Below are positions 23,880 through 34,979 of a DNA stretch of 64,000 nucleotides, piece by piece. Both the position numbers and the translations under genes were made by a program. Every line of letters starts with the position of its first letter. Positions within the stretch are counted from its first letter, which is position 1. Below the pieces are notes generated by a model. It was given only the letters and a program-made list of their open reading frames with translations. It ran no database searches and was not told the origin of the DNA. The stretch is taken from contig CM043964.1 in assembly GCA_014529385.2 (NCBI GenBank), forward strand, positions 2,401,497 to 2,465,496, in the 5' to 3' direction. Source of the DNA: Adiantum capillus-veneris. Lineage: Eukaryota > Streptophyta > Polypodiopsida > Polypodiales > Pteridaceae.

Positions 23880-25497
23880 GTATCTAGCGCATCACCAAGC
23901 CTACATCGCTAAGGTGATATAGGATGTGGAGCCCACATGCTTTGAGGATGCAGTTGGAAATGTGCATTGGGATGATGCAATAAATGAAGAAATGGCTGCA
24001 TTGGAAGCAAAAGACACATGGGAGTTTGTATTATTGCCAAGTGGCAAGAAAGCTATTGGCTGTAAATGGTTGTATAAAACCAAGCATAAGGCTGATGGTA
24101 ACATTGAGCGTCACAAGGCAAGGCTGGTCGCAAAGGGTTATGCATAGACGTATGGCATAGACTATGAGGAGACCTTTGCTCTAGTGGCAAAGATGACGAC
24201 TGTGAGAGCTATCATAGCAGTGGCTGCATCTAGAGGATGGATTATGCATCAAATGGATGTAAAGAATACCTTCTTGAATAGTGACTTGCAAGAGGAAGTG
24301 TATATGGATCAGCCACTTGGTTATGTCGATCCAGGTTACCCAGATTATGTATGCAGACTTCTCAAAGCTTTGTATGGTTTGAAGCAGGAATCTAGAGCAT
24401 GGTATGACAGGATTGCCAAGTATCTTGTCAGTATTGGGTTTAGGAGAGCTCATGCTGATCATTCACTCTATGTACGTGAGATTGATATGGGGATTGTGGT
24501 CATTACCATATATGTAGATGACCTTATTATTGTGGGTGACAATGCTATGGAGATTGATCATGTGAAGGGTCTTCTCAAACAGGTGTTTGAAATGAAAGAT
24601 TTGGGCGAGTTGCACTACTTTCTTGGCATTGAGGTAATCAGGACTCCATAGGGTGTATGGCTGTCACAGAGACAGTATTCTTTGGACATGTTGTCAAAGT
24701 ATGGTATGGTTGATTGTAAGCCAATTTCTATTCCCTTGGATGTGAATGAAAAGCTGAGTGCAGAGAAGGGTGATGTTGTTGAGGATGTCAAGATGTACAG
24801 GAAGATTGTGGGTAGTCTAATCTACTTGACTATCACGAGGCCAGACTTGAGCTACACAGTAGGCTTGGAGAGTCAGTTCATGCAGCTTTCGAGGAAGCCA
24901 CATTTGGATGGAGTACGATGCACACTTCGGTATGTGCAAGGGACTCTTGACTACGCATTTTTCTATGCCCCAGATGTGCCATTAGCATTGTATGGGTATA
25001 CAAATGCAGATTGGGCAGGTAGCATTGTTGATAGGAGATCTACGAGTGGCTTCATGTTCTCTTTTGGGAGTGCTGCTATTACTTGGAGCAGCAAAAAGCA
25101 GCCTACGGTTGCTTTATCGAGCATAGAGGCCGAGTACAGAGGTGCAGCAGTTGCGGCGTGCGAGGTAGCTTGGCTACGTACATTACTTGAGGACTTGGTA
25201 GTGCAATTGGACCAACAGATTGTCATCCATTGTGACAACCTTAGCAGCATGCAGTTGGCTAGGAACCCAATGTTCAATGCCAGGACCAAGCACATAGAGG
25301 TCCATTACCACTACGTTCGAGAGCGAGTATTGGCAGGCGACATCGACGTGGTCTACGTCAGCACAGAGGAGCAGATAATGGATATCTTCACCAAGGCCCT
25401 CGGAGCTGAGAAGCTTCAACGTTTCTGGACTATGCTTGGACTCTGCGACATGCAGAGCTCGAGGGGGAGTATTGAGATGTCAAGCTCTACATCTTGA
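23880..25497 (+). pseudogene. Copia pol part 2: reverse transcriptase and RNase H
   Basis: Continues part 1 in frame. RT starts EPTCFEDAVGN and WDDAINEEMAALE, then CKWLYKTK and QMDVKNTFL. The catalytic YVDD is at 24511-24522, followed by DLGELHYFLGIEV. RNase H has ADWAG, STSGFMFSFG, LSSIEAEYRG and RTKHIEVHYHYVRE. In-frame stops at 23920, 24145 and 24649 (all TAG) make it inactive. The C-terminus ends within the 3' LTR at 25497. The enzyme would copy element RNA into cDNA in cytoplasmic particles. Confidence 0.93.
25458..25469 (+). promoter_or_regulatory. Copia polypurine tract
   Basis: 'ctcgagggggag' precedes the 3' LTR start at 25470. Confidence 0.75.
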
Positions 25498-25790
25498 GCT
25501 GGTATCCACTACGGGTCTTGGCCGCTTATGGCATTTACTCACTAGCGCGTTAGGTGACCGACACGGAGGATCTCTTCCAGTGATTCTACAGCTGGACTAC
25601 ACTTATAGTGCAAGCCTAGTACGCTTCTAGCGTGTTCACACTTAGTGACCGCATGTACATATGTGCTACTTTTCAGCTTTGTCACTTAGTCATTTTGTAC
25701 TCTCTTTTCTGTGAGAAGAAAAAGAAGCTTTCCATCTTTGTGTGCTTTGTGCTTGTCTTGTGTAGCTCTCTTGCATCCTCTTTCTTTACA
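25470..25790 (+). repeat. Copia 3' LTR
   Basis: 321 bp, partner of 7768-8088. Begins TATTGAGATG (mutated TG) and ends CTTTACA. Confidence 0.95.
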
Positions 25791-25816
25791 TCGAGAGGGG
25801 TGGAGGAGGATGCCAT
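25791..25816 (-). pseudogene. Gene A, first codons (5' side of the copia insertion)
   Basis: ATG at 25816 gives MASSSTPL plus two bases of the next codon, which completes as Glu with the base at 7762 once the copia and one target copy are removed. The TATA box is about 100 bp upstream, so this start is well placed. The copia lies in the opposite orientation and separates the promoter from the rest of the gene by 18 kb. Confidence 0.75.
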
Positions 25817-25910
25817 AATGCTAGCTCTTAAGGTAGGAATGCAAAGAGTGCTGGAGCTCAAATGAGAGTGTGAACAGGCAAAGAGTGTGAAAATGGTAGG
25901 GTTTAGGAGG

Positions 25911-25920
25911 CTTTATATAG
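25911..25920 (-). promoter_or_regulatory. TATA box of gene A
   Basis: CTATATAAAG on the minus strand, about 95-105 bp before the ATG. The leader between them has pyrimidine-rich blocks and no upstream ATG in a strong context. Confidence 0.65.
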
Positions 25921-25927
25921 CATGCGT

Positions 25928-25952
25928 CCCCCCCCCCCCCAAAAAAAAAAAA
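25928..25952. repeat. Poly-C/poly-A homopolymer pair
   Basis: A run of C followed directly by a run of A, just upstream of the gene A TATA box. Prone to length error. Confidence 0.9.
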
Positions 25953-26180
25953 TTTAATAACAATAATTAAAATATTAAAAAAATTTCATAAAGTAACACA
26001 AATAACAAGAAGTTATAAAAAACTTACAAACTAAAGTACAATCATTTAACTCTAAAAACACATCACTACGACTTTAATATAATGTGCATTGCCAAAATTT
26101 GATACAACCATCTGTTTGAACTTACAATTGTGATATTATAAGAAATTTAAGTACAAAACATAACTACTCTAATGATAAAA

Positions 26181-27511
26181 TCAAATTCTCTTCCATCGTC
26201 CACGCCTTTTCAATTTGAATCGTGCTCTCCATGCGGCTACCAATCTAGCCAAAAAAAAAAGAAATAGCATACCCAACTTAGAGCAGGGAATAATCAAAAG
26301 AACATAAATATAACATAATTAAGAGAGAAAAATCATTCACCTTACGTCGTCCGATGCAAAATTTTGTATCTTCTCCATGCTCTAAACCCATTATCACTAA
26401 GTGCTCCTGCACATTGGCCAATGTCCAATGCATGTTCACTTGGACGGTTTCAACGGCACCACTCGACAATTTGATTGCAATATTAAATACCTCAATTGTA
26501 GCATCGATGGATTGCAATGGAATCCATTCACCAAGCTTGCACATCCATCTTTCATAGAAGTACTGCTTGTAAAGGGTGGAGCGCACCTTGATGAAACGGA
26601 TAGCAATGCTGAAACTTCCAACCTGACACCAAAAGCAATCTCCGTTGTGAAGTCCTTCAAGATACCCCCACTTCTCGCCAAGGATGGCTTCCAATGTATC
26701 ATATTGTAGATCTTTGCAAACATACATAGTATTTGTATGATGGAAAGGCAAAGATCCAAAGATGCTAGCGAAGATATGAGCAGGACAACACCATCCAAGC
26801 CCTGCGGAACGCGAGGATTTTCCAAATTTTAATGATGCTCTCACATCAGCTACAATCTTGGCTTTCAAAGACATTACAGTGAATGCATCTGGCTTTGGCC
26901 ACTCCATGCTACGCAAGGTTGTTGTAGCTCTCCGTAGCCTTCCTCATCTGTAGGTACAATGTACTTGTGGGTGTAGAAGAACACCCTTTGCCGTGCAAGG
27001 TTTGATGAAGTTGTGTTGGAGAAGAGCATATCCCCAAGACTTGCATGCATGGCCGTAAATGTGCTTGAAAGGCACGAGAGTGGTTGCTCCTCCACAAGGC
27101 TAGAAGGGAAAACATCTACATAGAAACAAAATAGTCCGTGAGATGTAAAAAGTCCATTTTTTTGTTACCACCAAAACCATTGAAGTGCAAGGGACATACA
27201 ATTACAAGGAAAATCCCTTGGGTTGGTGATCCCTCGTAGACGCATGTGTCCAAACATGAAAACATGTTGAACGATTGCCACCGTACCCTTGTCTCTTACT
27301 TGCTTGAAGCCTATTAGTCTTCCCTTCCAATGGAGATCAACATTTGTTCTTTCACAAACACGATGGGGACTGATTGCGAAAGGTTGCATGTAGACCCACG
27401 CACCTTCTTGAAAAACCTGAGGTTCCTATTGCTGCTCCTCATTCTTCAAGTTGTGGGGAACCATACTTTGAATGATGATTTGGGGCGTCTATTTTGACCA
27501 TTGTTTGCCAT
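26181..27511 (-). pseudogene. Gene B, three visible exons, unknown protein, broken
   Basis: ATG at 27511 (MANNGQNRRPKSSFK); the frame shifts near 27465 and has a TAG in EEQQ*EPQV before EGAWVYMQPFAISPHRV. Exon 1 ends at 27200; an intron of 84 bp (27199-27116) has GTATGT...ATGTAG. Exon 2 begins YVFPSSLVEEQPLS, with RQRVFFYTHKYIVPTDE, then a frame change near 26930 to RSMEWPKPDAFTVMSLKAKI. It runs to 26346, followed by a 109-bp intron (GTAAGG...TGGTAG) and a short basic last exon AWRARFKLKRRGRWKRI with a stop at 26181. The acceptor of the last intron has an alternative. No family recognised; the WVY...RV and FFY..KY pattern faintly recalls a BAH fold, but I would not annotate it as such. It is in tandem with gene A and its 3' end precedes gene A's promoter. 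Confidence 0.5.
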
Positions 27512-27520
27512 GGATGCTTA

Positions 27521-27778
27521 AGTGGGAGCTTGAAATTGCAATGGAGAGCTTGGGGAAGGAGGAGGGAGAAAAAGTTTAGAGAGAGAGTGGGAGCTTACAG
27601 TTGCAATGGAGAGCTTGAAGAAGGAGGAGGGAGACAAAGTTTAGAGAGAGAGTGGGAGCTTAAAGTTGCAATGGAGAGCTTGAGGAAGGAGGAGGGAGAC
27701 AATTTAGAGAGAGAGTGGGAGCTTAAAGTTGCAATGGAGAGCTTGAAGAAGGAGGAAGGTGTAAGAGTTTAGAGAGAG
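27521..27778. repeat. Tandem repeat, four units of about 63-65 bp
   Basis: Units begin at 27521, 27586, 27651 and 27714, each starting 'agtgggagctt' and containing 'gttgcaatggagagctt' and 'gaaggaggaggg', ending in GA repeats. On the minus strand this is CT-rich sequence directly upstream of gene B, so it may be a leader or promoter repeat. The plus-strand ORF through it is only repeat translation. Confidence 0.9.
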
Positions 27779-27959
27779 AGTGAGAGCTTTGTGTTATGGA
27801 AAGGGGCTATGGAGGAAGGGAGTCTTGGAAAAAAGGTTCTAGAGTGAGAAAATGACTTTTTGATCATAGGGTAGGTTTGGGGGGAGTTTTGGATGGAATA
27901 TTTTTTTTATTTTTTTTTGAAAATTTTGAAATTTTAGGGTTTTTGCAAAAACGTATTTG

Positions 27960-28173
27960 TGGACCCACCACTCCCCCCCTCCCTTTTTCCCCCTCCCTCT
28001 TTTACCCATCTACCACCCTCTAGGATACAAAGCAATAAATGAGTGGACAACCCTATTATTCTCTCTACTTTCTTAGGTTCTAGACTTATATACATTGCTC
28101 TCTTCCTATTGGCTAGAGCCTAATTAACCTTAATCCTATATGGCCCAAGGAGAGTCCACATTTTTCCTAATGA
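27960..28173 (-). repeat. Right terminal inverted repeat of the large element
   Basis: The inverted partner of 908-1135. The outermost bases 'tttttcctaatg' are followed by F2 LTR sequence 'ataggagtttaagctccc'. Identity is clearest in the outer 45 bp. Confidence 0.55.
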
Positions 28174-28500
28174 TAGGAGTTTAAGCTCCCTTTACATATT
28201 AAGAGGTCCGTTAATGACATCGGGGTTAAATAAGACGATTAATTAATCTTCAGAATGATGACGGTGAAGGAAATTTTTGCCTATCGCTTTACTTGCTTCA
28301 ACTGCCCCTTGGATTCTGCAAACCTTATTTCTGCCTCCACTGCCTCAAACTTCATGCTTCAATTATTGTCAAATGTTCTGCAGCTTTCTACTTTGTGTGC
28401 TTTGCACTGGCTTAATTGCCGCTCACAAGCTTTGTCTTTCTGCTTTACTCGAATTTCTCCGATTGCCTTAGCTTGGCCGCTACACTTCTCACGTAACAAA

Positions 28501-28502
<2 letters not shown>

Positions 28503-28546
<44 letters not shown>
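28503..28546. repeat. (AG)n microsatellite
   Basis: 44 bp of AG repeats in the F2 LTR. The homologous place at 44399-44416 has only a short GA stretch, so it expanded after duplication. Confidence 0.97.
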
Positions 28547-28547
<1 letters not shown>

Positions 28548-29292
28548 AGCTCCTTGCTTGGTCCTCAGAGAACAAGAAAAAGAGAGCGTCCTCTCCTTGC
28601 TCATGCACGAGAGAGAGACTACCTTCTCTTCCTCTGACTTCTCAAGCTAGCCTCCCTTCTCCTTGCTTATCCGAGAATGAGAGAGAGAGAGTGGCTTCTC
28701 CTCGCTCATGCATGAGAGCGAGTCCTCCTTCATTCGTTTTTCTTCTTCACTCCTTGAGTCCCTCCTCTCTTGCCCTTGTTTTTTTTAAACTCCTTCTCGT
28801 TTCTCCTTTTAAATCTCTTCTATATTTAGGCCTCCTCATTTTGTTGCCACGTCGCCGTGACAAGGCGTGTGCGCCTTCATGATGATGTGGAAATTGGATT
28901 TTACAACAACACCAAACACGGCGGGACTAGGGCCGAAATGGAGCGCCAGGATAAGCTTGGCATTTTTTGCTTCATGTGCGATGTCATCGGAGCAACGGTC
29001 TGGCCTGCCCAAGCGTCTTCCTCCTTCCCTGCGCCCTACCTCGCTACCTGCCACCATATCCTTTTGTTTTTATTCCCTTTTCACACACAAACCAAACCTT
29101 ATTTTTTAATTGGGTGGACATCCCATGGGCGGCCATCCTCACTTGCCTTGGACGGACGGCTATCGATTCAATAAGGTGGCCTAGCCACTTTTAAGGGCAC
29201 CACATTTGGTATACATATCGGCCAACCACATTCACTGGCACCACATTAGGTATGCACATAGACCGAAGCATTGGTTCGCATGTATTTGATTT

Positions 29293-29502
29293 TTAGTAGC
29301 CTCGACTGAAAATATCATTGCAAATTCTACTGCCCATATAATCATCTTGGATAATGACACATCCTTTTAAGATACACGTATACGTGATTGCATTTGCCGG
29401 AGGGCATTCCTTGACACTCGGTTGTTTATTGCTTGTATCAGCTTCTTGAATGATGCCAAAATTATCCAGCTCAATAGCGCCGACAACTGACACCAGCCTC
29501 AA
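29293..29502 (-). pseudogene. PPR protein fragment in F2 LTR
   Basis: The minus strand reads ANAITYTCILKGCVIIQD, then MGSRICNDI. This matches the PPR pattern 'ITYxCILKACG...xxGxxIHxEI' of plant PLS PPR proteins. It has no start, and only about one and a half repeats are recognisable. The duplicate at 45209-45409 has ENSITYMCILKGCGIIRD and MGNRICDDI. Differences between the copies are mixed synonymous and non-synonymous changes, so there is no sign of selection. Confidence 0.7.
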
Positions 29503-29633
29503 GCCATATTATCTCATCAACCTGGACTCTGTCTGACAAGCCATAAATTCCTATAGACTTCTCAAGCTACATAGAATTCATACAAAACCTGTTGATGTTG
29601 TAAACTTCCCAGTTGGCACAATTCGGAGGCAGT

Positions 29634-29953
29634 GCAGGTTCAGACAGGGTGGATGTCATGCAGCTCCTCTCCCACGCTAAGAAAGATACCAGGAAGATGC
29701 ACGTCAAGCTTATTTGAAGCTTACCTGATTATCAATCAGTATGCAGGGCTTGGTAACAAGCTACTTTTATGAGCAATGTATGCCAAATGCGGCTTTAAAT
29801 GCCACCAGATGCCTCGATGATGCTAAAAAGGAGTATGCTTGAAGTAAGCACAAATGGGAGTTTATGATCTAAAATTGTAGTGCTTGAAGTGCTCTACCGT
29901 CCTGTCTTTATGGCTCATCAAGTGGAGCTTTCTCATGTCGGGTTCACAAAAGA
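29634..29953 (+). mobile_element. Inverted F2 LTR piece with PPR remnant
   Basis: 'ggttcagacagggtgga' (a polypurine tract) is followed by TGTCATGC at 29654, the LTR start, here on the plus strand and opposite to its neighbours. It carries YAGLGNKLLL, a stop, then AMYAKCGFK (29725-29808), the PPR unit junction. At 29932 it meets 'gtcgggttcacaaaaga', a decayed PBS that belongs to the next minus-strand LTR. The junction implies an inversion or head-to-head insertion. Confidence 0.6.
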
Positions 29954-30911
29954 TGTCGGGGGGTATGTGTTTGAAACGTGAGCCGGGCCTCTAGCTGTGG
30001 GAGGTGTGAAAGAGAGAGAACAACAGATAGTGAAAGCTCTGGCAGTCACTGTAATCATCAATTAATTGAGTAAATCTTTAGGTACAACTTAATTGATAGT
30101 AGCCAAGACGAGCTGTTAGCAGCATCGTCACTTGGATTTGTTGAAAATTAGGAGTTTAAGCTCCCTTTCTACAAAATTAACCGGGCCGTTAACGACACTG
30201 GAACTAAACAGGATGATTGATCAACCCTCGGACTGATGACGTTAATGGAAATTACTCCCTGTCACTTTATCTGCTTCAACTGCTGTCAACAGCTCTTAAA
30301 AGTTCTATGAAATTTCTTCTTCTGGTTGCCTTCAATTGTCGTCCAAAAATTTGTAAAACCTCATCTCAGATTGTCTTCAATTTTCCTTGAAGGGTTCTAC
30401 CAAACTTGTCGATAGCTTATGATTTCATAGTTCTTGTTATGGTTCTTTGCTTGCTCTCTCCTTGCTTGACCTCATGGGTTTACCTCCCCTCATCTTGTTA
30501 ATCGTGCTCTTCTTTTCTTCTACTTCCTCACTTCACCAAGGTTGAGAGAGAGCATACCCCTTGCTTGCCTCCTGTGCCGACAAAGAGAGAGAGACCGAAA
30601 GAACTCTTGAGCTTCTTCTTCTCCTCCTTCCTTCCTTCACCAAGGTCGAGAGCGAGAGAGGTCTCTGCCTTTCTCCTCAAGGTCAAGAGCGAGAGAGATT
30701 TCCGCCCTTCTCCTTCGCGAATTCCAATTCCCCTCCTTCTCATCCTTCCTCTAAATCCCCGCAATACCCTTGGCTCCCTTCCATTCATTCGCTTTCCTCT
30801 TCTTCCTTGAATTTCGAGAGCAAGAGATGGAGATCCCCTTCTTCTTCTTCTCAAGATATCCCCCACCTTCTCCTTCCCTCATCTCGCGTTTGCCTCCTCT
30901 GCATCTTATGG

Positions 30912-30990
<79 letters not shown>

Positions 30991-31088
30991 CTTCCTTTCT
31001 TATGGAATATCTCCTCTCCTTCCCCTTACGTTCTAAACTTCTTCATGCCCATAATCCCCTTTGTATTATAGCAATGCTCTATTTTTAG
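29954..31088 (-). mobile_element. F2-type LTR, divergent copy
   Basis: Starts TGTCGGGGGGTATGTG and follows the other F2 LTRs for about 350 bp, then diverges into CT/GA-rich sequence and ends at the junction with gypsy coding sequence at 31089. No gene supported. GA repeats at 30914-30987. Confidence 0.6.
30914..30987. repeat. (GA)n microsatellite, 74 bp
   Basis: Uninterrupted GA repeat. It produces the Arg/Glu and Ser/Leu repeat ORFs on both strands, which are not genes. Confidence 0.97.
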
Positions 31089-31351
31089 CATCGATGGCAC
31101 CAGGTGGACACTTTTCCAACGAAGTGACCTACAAGAAGATTCTGCAAAGCAGGTTTGTGGTGGCAAACATTGATTGCTGATGTCAGAAGTTTTTGTAAAA
31201 CTTGTGACATATGCCAAAGAATGGGCCGACCAACAGCTGCAGACATGACTCCCTTAATGCCAATACAACCATTGGGAGTATTCATGAAATGGGGACTAGA
31301 TTTTATTGGACCTTTTAAGAAGGTGACTCCCAGGAAGAACAAGTACAGCAT
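31089..31351 (+). pseudogene. Gypsy integrase, N-terminal part
   Basis: GGHFSNEVTYKKILQ in one frame, then a one-base shift near 31150 to WWQTLIADVRSFCKTCDICQ, the HHCC zinc-binding domain. MKWGLDFIGPFKK follows with the first catalytic Asp. It is cut at 31351 by the next LTR, just before the 'Y(V/I)TKWVEA' block that resumes at 36219. Confidence 0.9.
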
Positions 31352-32590
31352 TGTCGAGAAATTTGCGGTCTTGCCAGGAAAGCACCGGGCTTATGGCTAT
31401 GAGAGTTTGTGAGAGATAAGAAGTTTCCCTCCCAAGCCCTATTCTTGCCCGTAGGCAATAAGGCTACTGCGGGGAGAGATGTACTTGAAACCCTTCGGCA
31501 CCATTATTGATGGGAGAGAGAAGAAGAGTGGATAATTCCACTTTGATTGATACACCAAGTGCAAGACCTTCTTTGATTAGAGTTGATCTTCCAAGGTTAG
31601 CTTGTTGCGAGAATGGATAGTCTCCCTCTAGGAGAAAGTGTAGGCTTGGGCTTATGTTAATGGCTAAGTACAATTAGGCATTACTACTCACTCCCTCAAG
31701 AATTCCTCTCATCAATGGCTTGAATTCTTGAGTTCTTTCCAAGGAAGAAGAGGTCCCCTTTTATAGGTGAAGGGAACCCACAACGGTTTACACAAGAAGA
31801 GAGGAGCCAGTGTGAATAGGAATTGGAAAAGTTGGAAATGAGCTGTCCCTGCAAGATGTGGGCAGACTGGGGTCCAGTATTTTGATCATATCTCCTCAAC
31901 CGTGGCTCCAAATAAAAAAGTAAAAATATGGGCAAAACCTTCAGCTCATTAGCTACGATTTTCATTTTAAAATTGTTTTCCAATTTGGATTGGAACCTTG
32001 TGTAAAAAATTCATCAAAATAGGGTCCATTTATGGCAGCAAATGTCTTCTCGTGGTCCCCTTAGCCTAGACTTTCATTTAATTCCAAAGGACACCTCATG
32101 CCATATGAAATCGTGACATTGCTCCTTGACAAAGTTTTGTAATCATGCTTGCAATAATGCATTAAAATAAGTGTATCTTTGAAATCATGCCACCTAGTGT
32201 CCCACTAGGATTTGATTCTCTCCTAGTAGCTATTTAAAAAGAAATATAAGAAAAGTATAAAAAATACATAGAATATATATATATTGGAGTTTACCCTAGA
32301 TATAGGATCTAGCTAGGGTGTGAGATGATAATGAAACAGTAGAAATAAATAATCAATGCTTTTTGCCCCAAGTTAAAGAGGCGGAGCTATTGATGCTTTT
32401 CCCATAGTATTTTCTGATGGTAAAGTAAGGATATGTTATCCTTGAGAAAAATAATAGGATGAGATAGAAAGCTTATTATTATACTTAAATATGCATATGT
32501 ACATTATAGGAAAGATAATTATGGATCTAAAAAATTACAAGATAACTCTTGTAGCATGCGTTCCCACTATGTACATGTCACAGCACGACA
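31352..32590 (-). repeat. 3' LTR of the minus-strand gag-only element
   Basis: TGTCGAGAAATTTGCGG to CAGCACGACA on the plus strand; pairs with 34980-36218 with few differences. Confidence 0.92.
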
Positions 32591-34930
32591 TCCACCCCCT
32601 CTAAACCTGCACATCCCCTGGCATGTGCCAACCTCATGGTAACTTGTGATAGCAACTGTATCCCCTGTCATCCCATGACCTCCTCCAGTATCATGTGGGT
32701 AACTCAAAAACTTGTATTGTACTAAGCATTGAGATTCTCCGCATCTTTTAATTGCTCTCGGATCAGAAGGAATTGTTATATACATCTGTCTCCAAAACAT
32801 CTGTAACAAATCTCCATTATGCGCAAAATATTCATGACGTAGAGACATAAGTTCCTCATCCTCCTCTTCAAAAAACACTTCCAGGCTTCTTGTAATATAC
32901 TTGAAAGATTTTTGATACTGCACTTCAACCTTCTGACCAACCTGTAAATCCATATGTACCTCTTTCGCATAGAAGTCTGAATCTGCATCTTCATTCTCAA
33001 AAGAATCCTCTAGATAGCCTTTCTCAACATCGAAAGAAACCTCAGAAATGTGCATGGTAAACCTCTCATCAATTCTCTCACCTTTTACCAAATACCTCTC
33101 TAGCTTTATAGCATAAAACTTTACATACCTCTCAAATATGGTGTCTAATTCCCTTTCCAAATCATCCTGGTAGGTATGCTCCCGGTCACTTGTAACCGAC
33201 TGCTCAAAAATCTCCTTGGAGTTAGTCTCTGACACAATATCTTCACCCCTTCTTCCTTTTTGACTCATCGCTAGATTATCTTCAACTGAATCATGTCTCC
33301 ACTCATCTAGGGAGAACCCTTCTTCATTACATGACTCTGGTGTCAGCATAGAGCTAGCATCCTCTTCTTGCTTCAAGGAATCACCATGTATACCCTTCCT
33401 ATCCATAGCAGATAGATGCTCACAAACCTGCTTGCAATTTATACCCTGTGACACAAGACCTAAATCCCTTTTATGCCTCAGATATTGTTTGCATACCTGC
33501 AGGCAACCGAATTTCTTAGAACCTTGTATAGTAGGCACTTTATGGCAAGCATCTTTATTTTCATCTTCACATAGATAAGAAATATCACCCCCATCACAGA
33601 CCATATCCGAAGAGGTTTCTTGCTCTTCTACTCTATCCTCTAATGTCACTTCAACCTGTATAGCATAACCAAACACTTTTCTATCTTTGATTTGTGAATC
33701 TTGAAGATTCATAGCTTCAACTGCAGAACCCCAATCCTCATGCAGAGAATCTGCATCTGTCATTCCTTCCTCTACCATGGAATTGTGAAAGCTTGCTGCA
33801 TCTAGCTCTAAATAAGGCACAATTTCATGAGTCATCTGCATCACATCTGCTACTCCATATATACAAGACATACATATTACTCTGTCAATGCACTTCTCTT
33901 CTTCCACCTCGTCTAACTGAGGTACTTCACAATCCGCAATGCTACTAGCAGAGCTATACTCACAAAGGAAGATATTTTCAGTCACCCCCTCTAAATTAGC
34001 ACTTTCGCAGCAAGGCATATCCATTTGGGTAGTACCACATGCATCAAACTCGCATAGGAAAGCATTGATAATGACTTCTTCATCCTGGTATATGTCTTCA
34101 GCATAGGCATCCTACTCTTCTAAACTTGGTAAAAGTTCCTGGATCTGCTCAAAAGTAGATTGTAGCACATCACTAATATAGCCGTCTTCCACCTGTTTTC
34201 TCTTCACATCCTCTGTCAAAACCATAGAATCCTCATCCTTGTATATACACTCATGTGTATCTTCAAATGAATAAGGAGCGTCCAAATCATCTATCATAGC
34301 CGACGAGTTTGCATCATCCTCTAAGTCGCTTTGAGCCGTTTCAGGCGCTTGGATAGCATCATGAACGTCATTATCTTGAGATAAAAAGGTTACAAGACCC
34401 AAACGTGCATAAATAGCTTGCACTATGTCTGCTTCATCTGCATACAATAAATTTGCACCTTGCAAAAGATATGCATCTATTACTGCTTCTAAATTGGCCT
34501 GTATGGATGTGTTGACACTTGCCTGGCTTACAGGAGACACCAACTCTAGCTGGTCACATCCACTTCCACTCTGCCCCATCTCTTGGTCTTGATGTTCCAA
34601 GCATACCTGTGTTATGGCTATAGAAAACTCACCCCAGTTGCTTGCATATACACTTGCATAGTCTTGAACTTGGTGCTTGAAATCATCACTCACAAGTTCA
34701 ACAAATGCTGAAATCATCCGAGCTTCTGGAATTGCTTGAAACCTCATCTCTGTCACATAGCACTCAAGATATCCTTCTGGATCATAGCCTTCGAATATAT
34801 TAAGCTCATTATATACGGATTGCATAGCGCTTTCAATCGCTTTTTGAATCCGGTCTTCTTCTTCAAGCCATTTGCATCTGTCTTCAAGCTCTTTCATTTC
34901 AGCATATAGCTGCTCCACTTTGCTAACCAT
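32567..34930 (-). pseudogene. Gag-like ORF of the minus-strand element (one stop)
   Basis: ATG at 34930 lies 29 bp after the PBS. The N-terminus has a coiled coil (EQLYAEMKELEDRCKWLEEE), then YNELNIFEGYDPEGYLECYV and a gag-like helical region to about residue 130 (NWGEFSIAITQVCLEH). A single TAG at 34114-34112 interrupts the frame, which otherwise continues 788 codons to 32567. The rest is acidic and of unknown function. The stop codon lies inside the 3' LTR, so the last eight codons are LTR-encoded. The homologous decayed ORF at 43577-43795 shares LFDGYDIEGYLECY. Confidence 0.8.
32591..32606 (-). promoter_or_regulatory. Polypurine tract
   Basis: On the minus strand TTTAGAGGGGGTGGA immediately precedes the LTR start TGTCGTGC. 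Confidence 0.75.
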
Positions 34931-34958
34931 CTTTATGTACTCTCACCCCGGCTTGTTC

Positions 34959-34973
34959 GCGTCGGGTTCACCA
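34959..34973 (-). promoter_or_regulatory. Primer binding site TGGTGAACCCGACGC
   Basis: Lies 6 bp inside the 5' LTR (minus strand), complementary to a tRNA ending GCGTCGGGTTCACCA. The identical 15-mer follows the F2 LTR at 43840-43854, linking the two families. The tRNA species is not assigned. Confidence 0.7.
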
Positions 34974-34979
34974 AAAATA

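Larger units (their letters stand above)
7768..25790 (+). mobile_element. Ty1/copia retrotransposon, itself split by a gag-only element
   Basis: The LTRs at 7768-8088 and 25470-25790 are both 321 bp, with about 17 differences by eye. The 5' LTR is followed by the primer binding site TGGTATCAGAGC and the 3' LTR is preceded by a purine tract. Flanks TCAAG (7763-7767) and TCGAG (25791-25795) are a 5-bp target duplication with one change. Order inside: gag, protease, integrase, [insertion 11074-23875], reverse transcriptase, RNase H. This is copia order (integrase before RT). The target is exon 1 of gene A. Confidence 0.95.
28174..29622 (-). mobile_element. F2 LTR, continuation after the TIR element
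   Basis: Aligns with 44073-45550 throughout ('gacgattaattaatcttcag', 'cttcaactgccccttgg', 'caccaaacacggcgggact'). No gene in the first kilobase. It contains the GA microsatellite at 28503 and a PPR fragment at 29293-29502 on the minus strand. Homology fades at about 29622. Confidence 0.75.

Noticed and set aside
27165-27389. BAH domain in gene B
   Set aside because: Only a faint spacing resemblance; no diagnostic motif visible.
30528-31088. Several Arg/Glu- or Ser/Leu-rich ORFs up to 175 codons
   Set aside because: Low-complexity GA/CT LTR sequence read in several frames; no conserved motif.
32567-34930. Possible host gene on the minus strand
   Set aside because: It lies exactly between LTRs with PBS and polypurine tract in the right places, so it is the element's own gag-like ORF.
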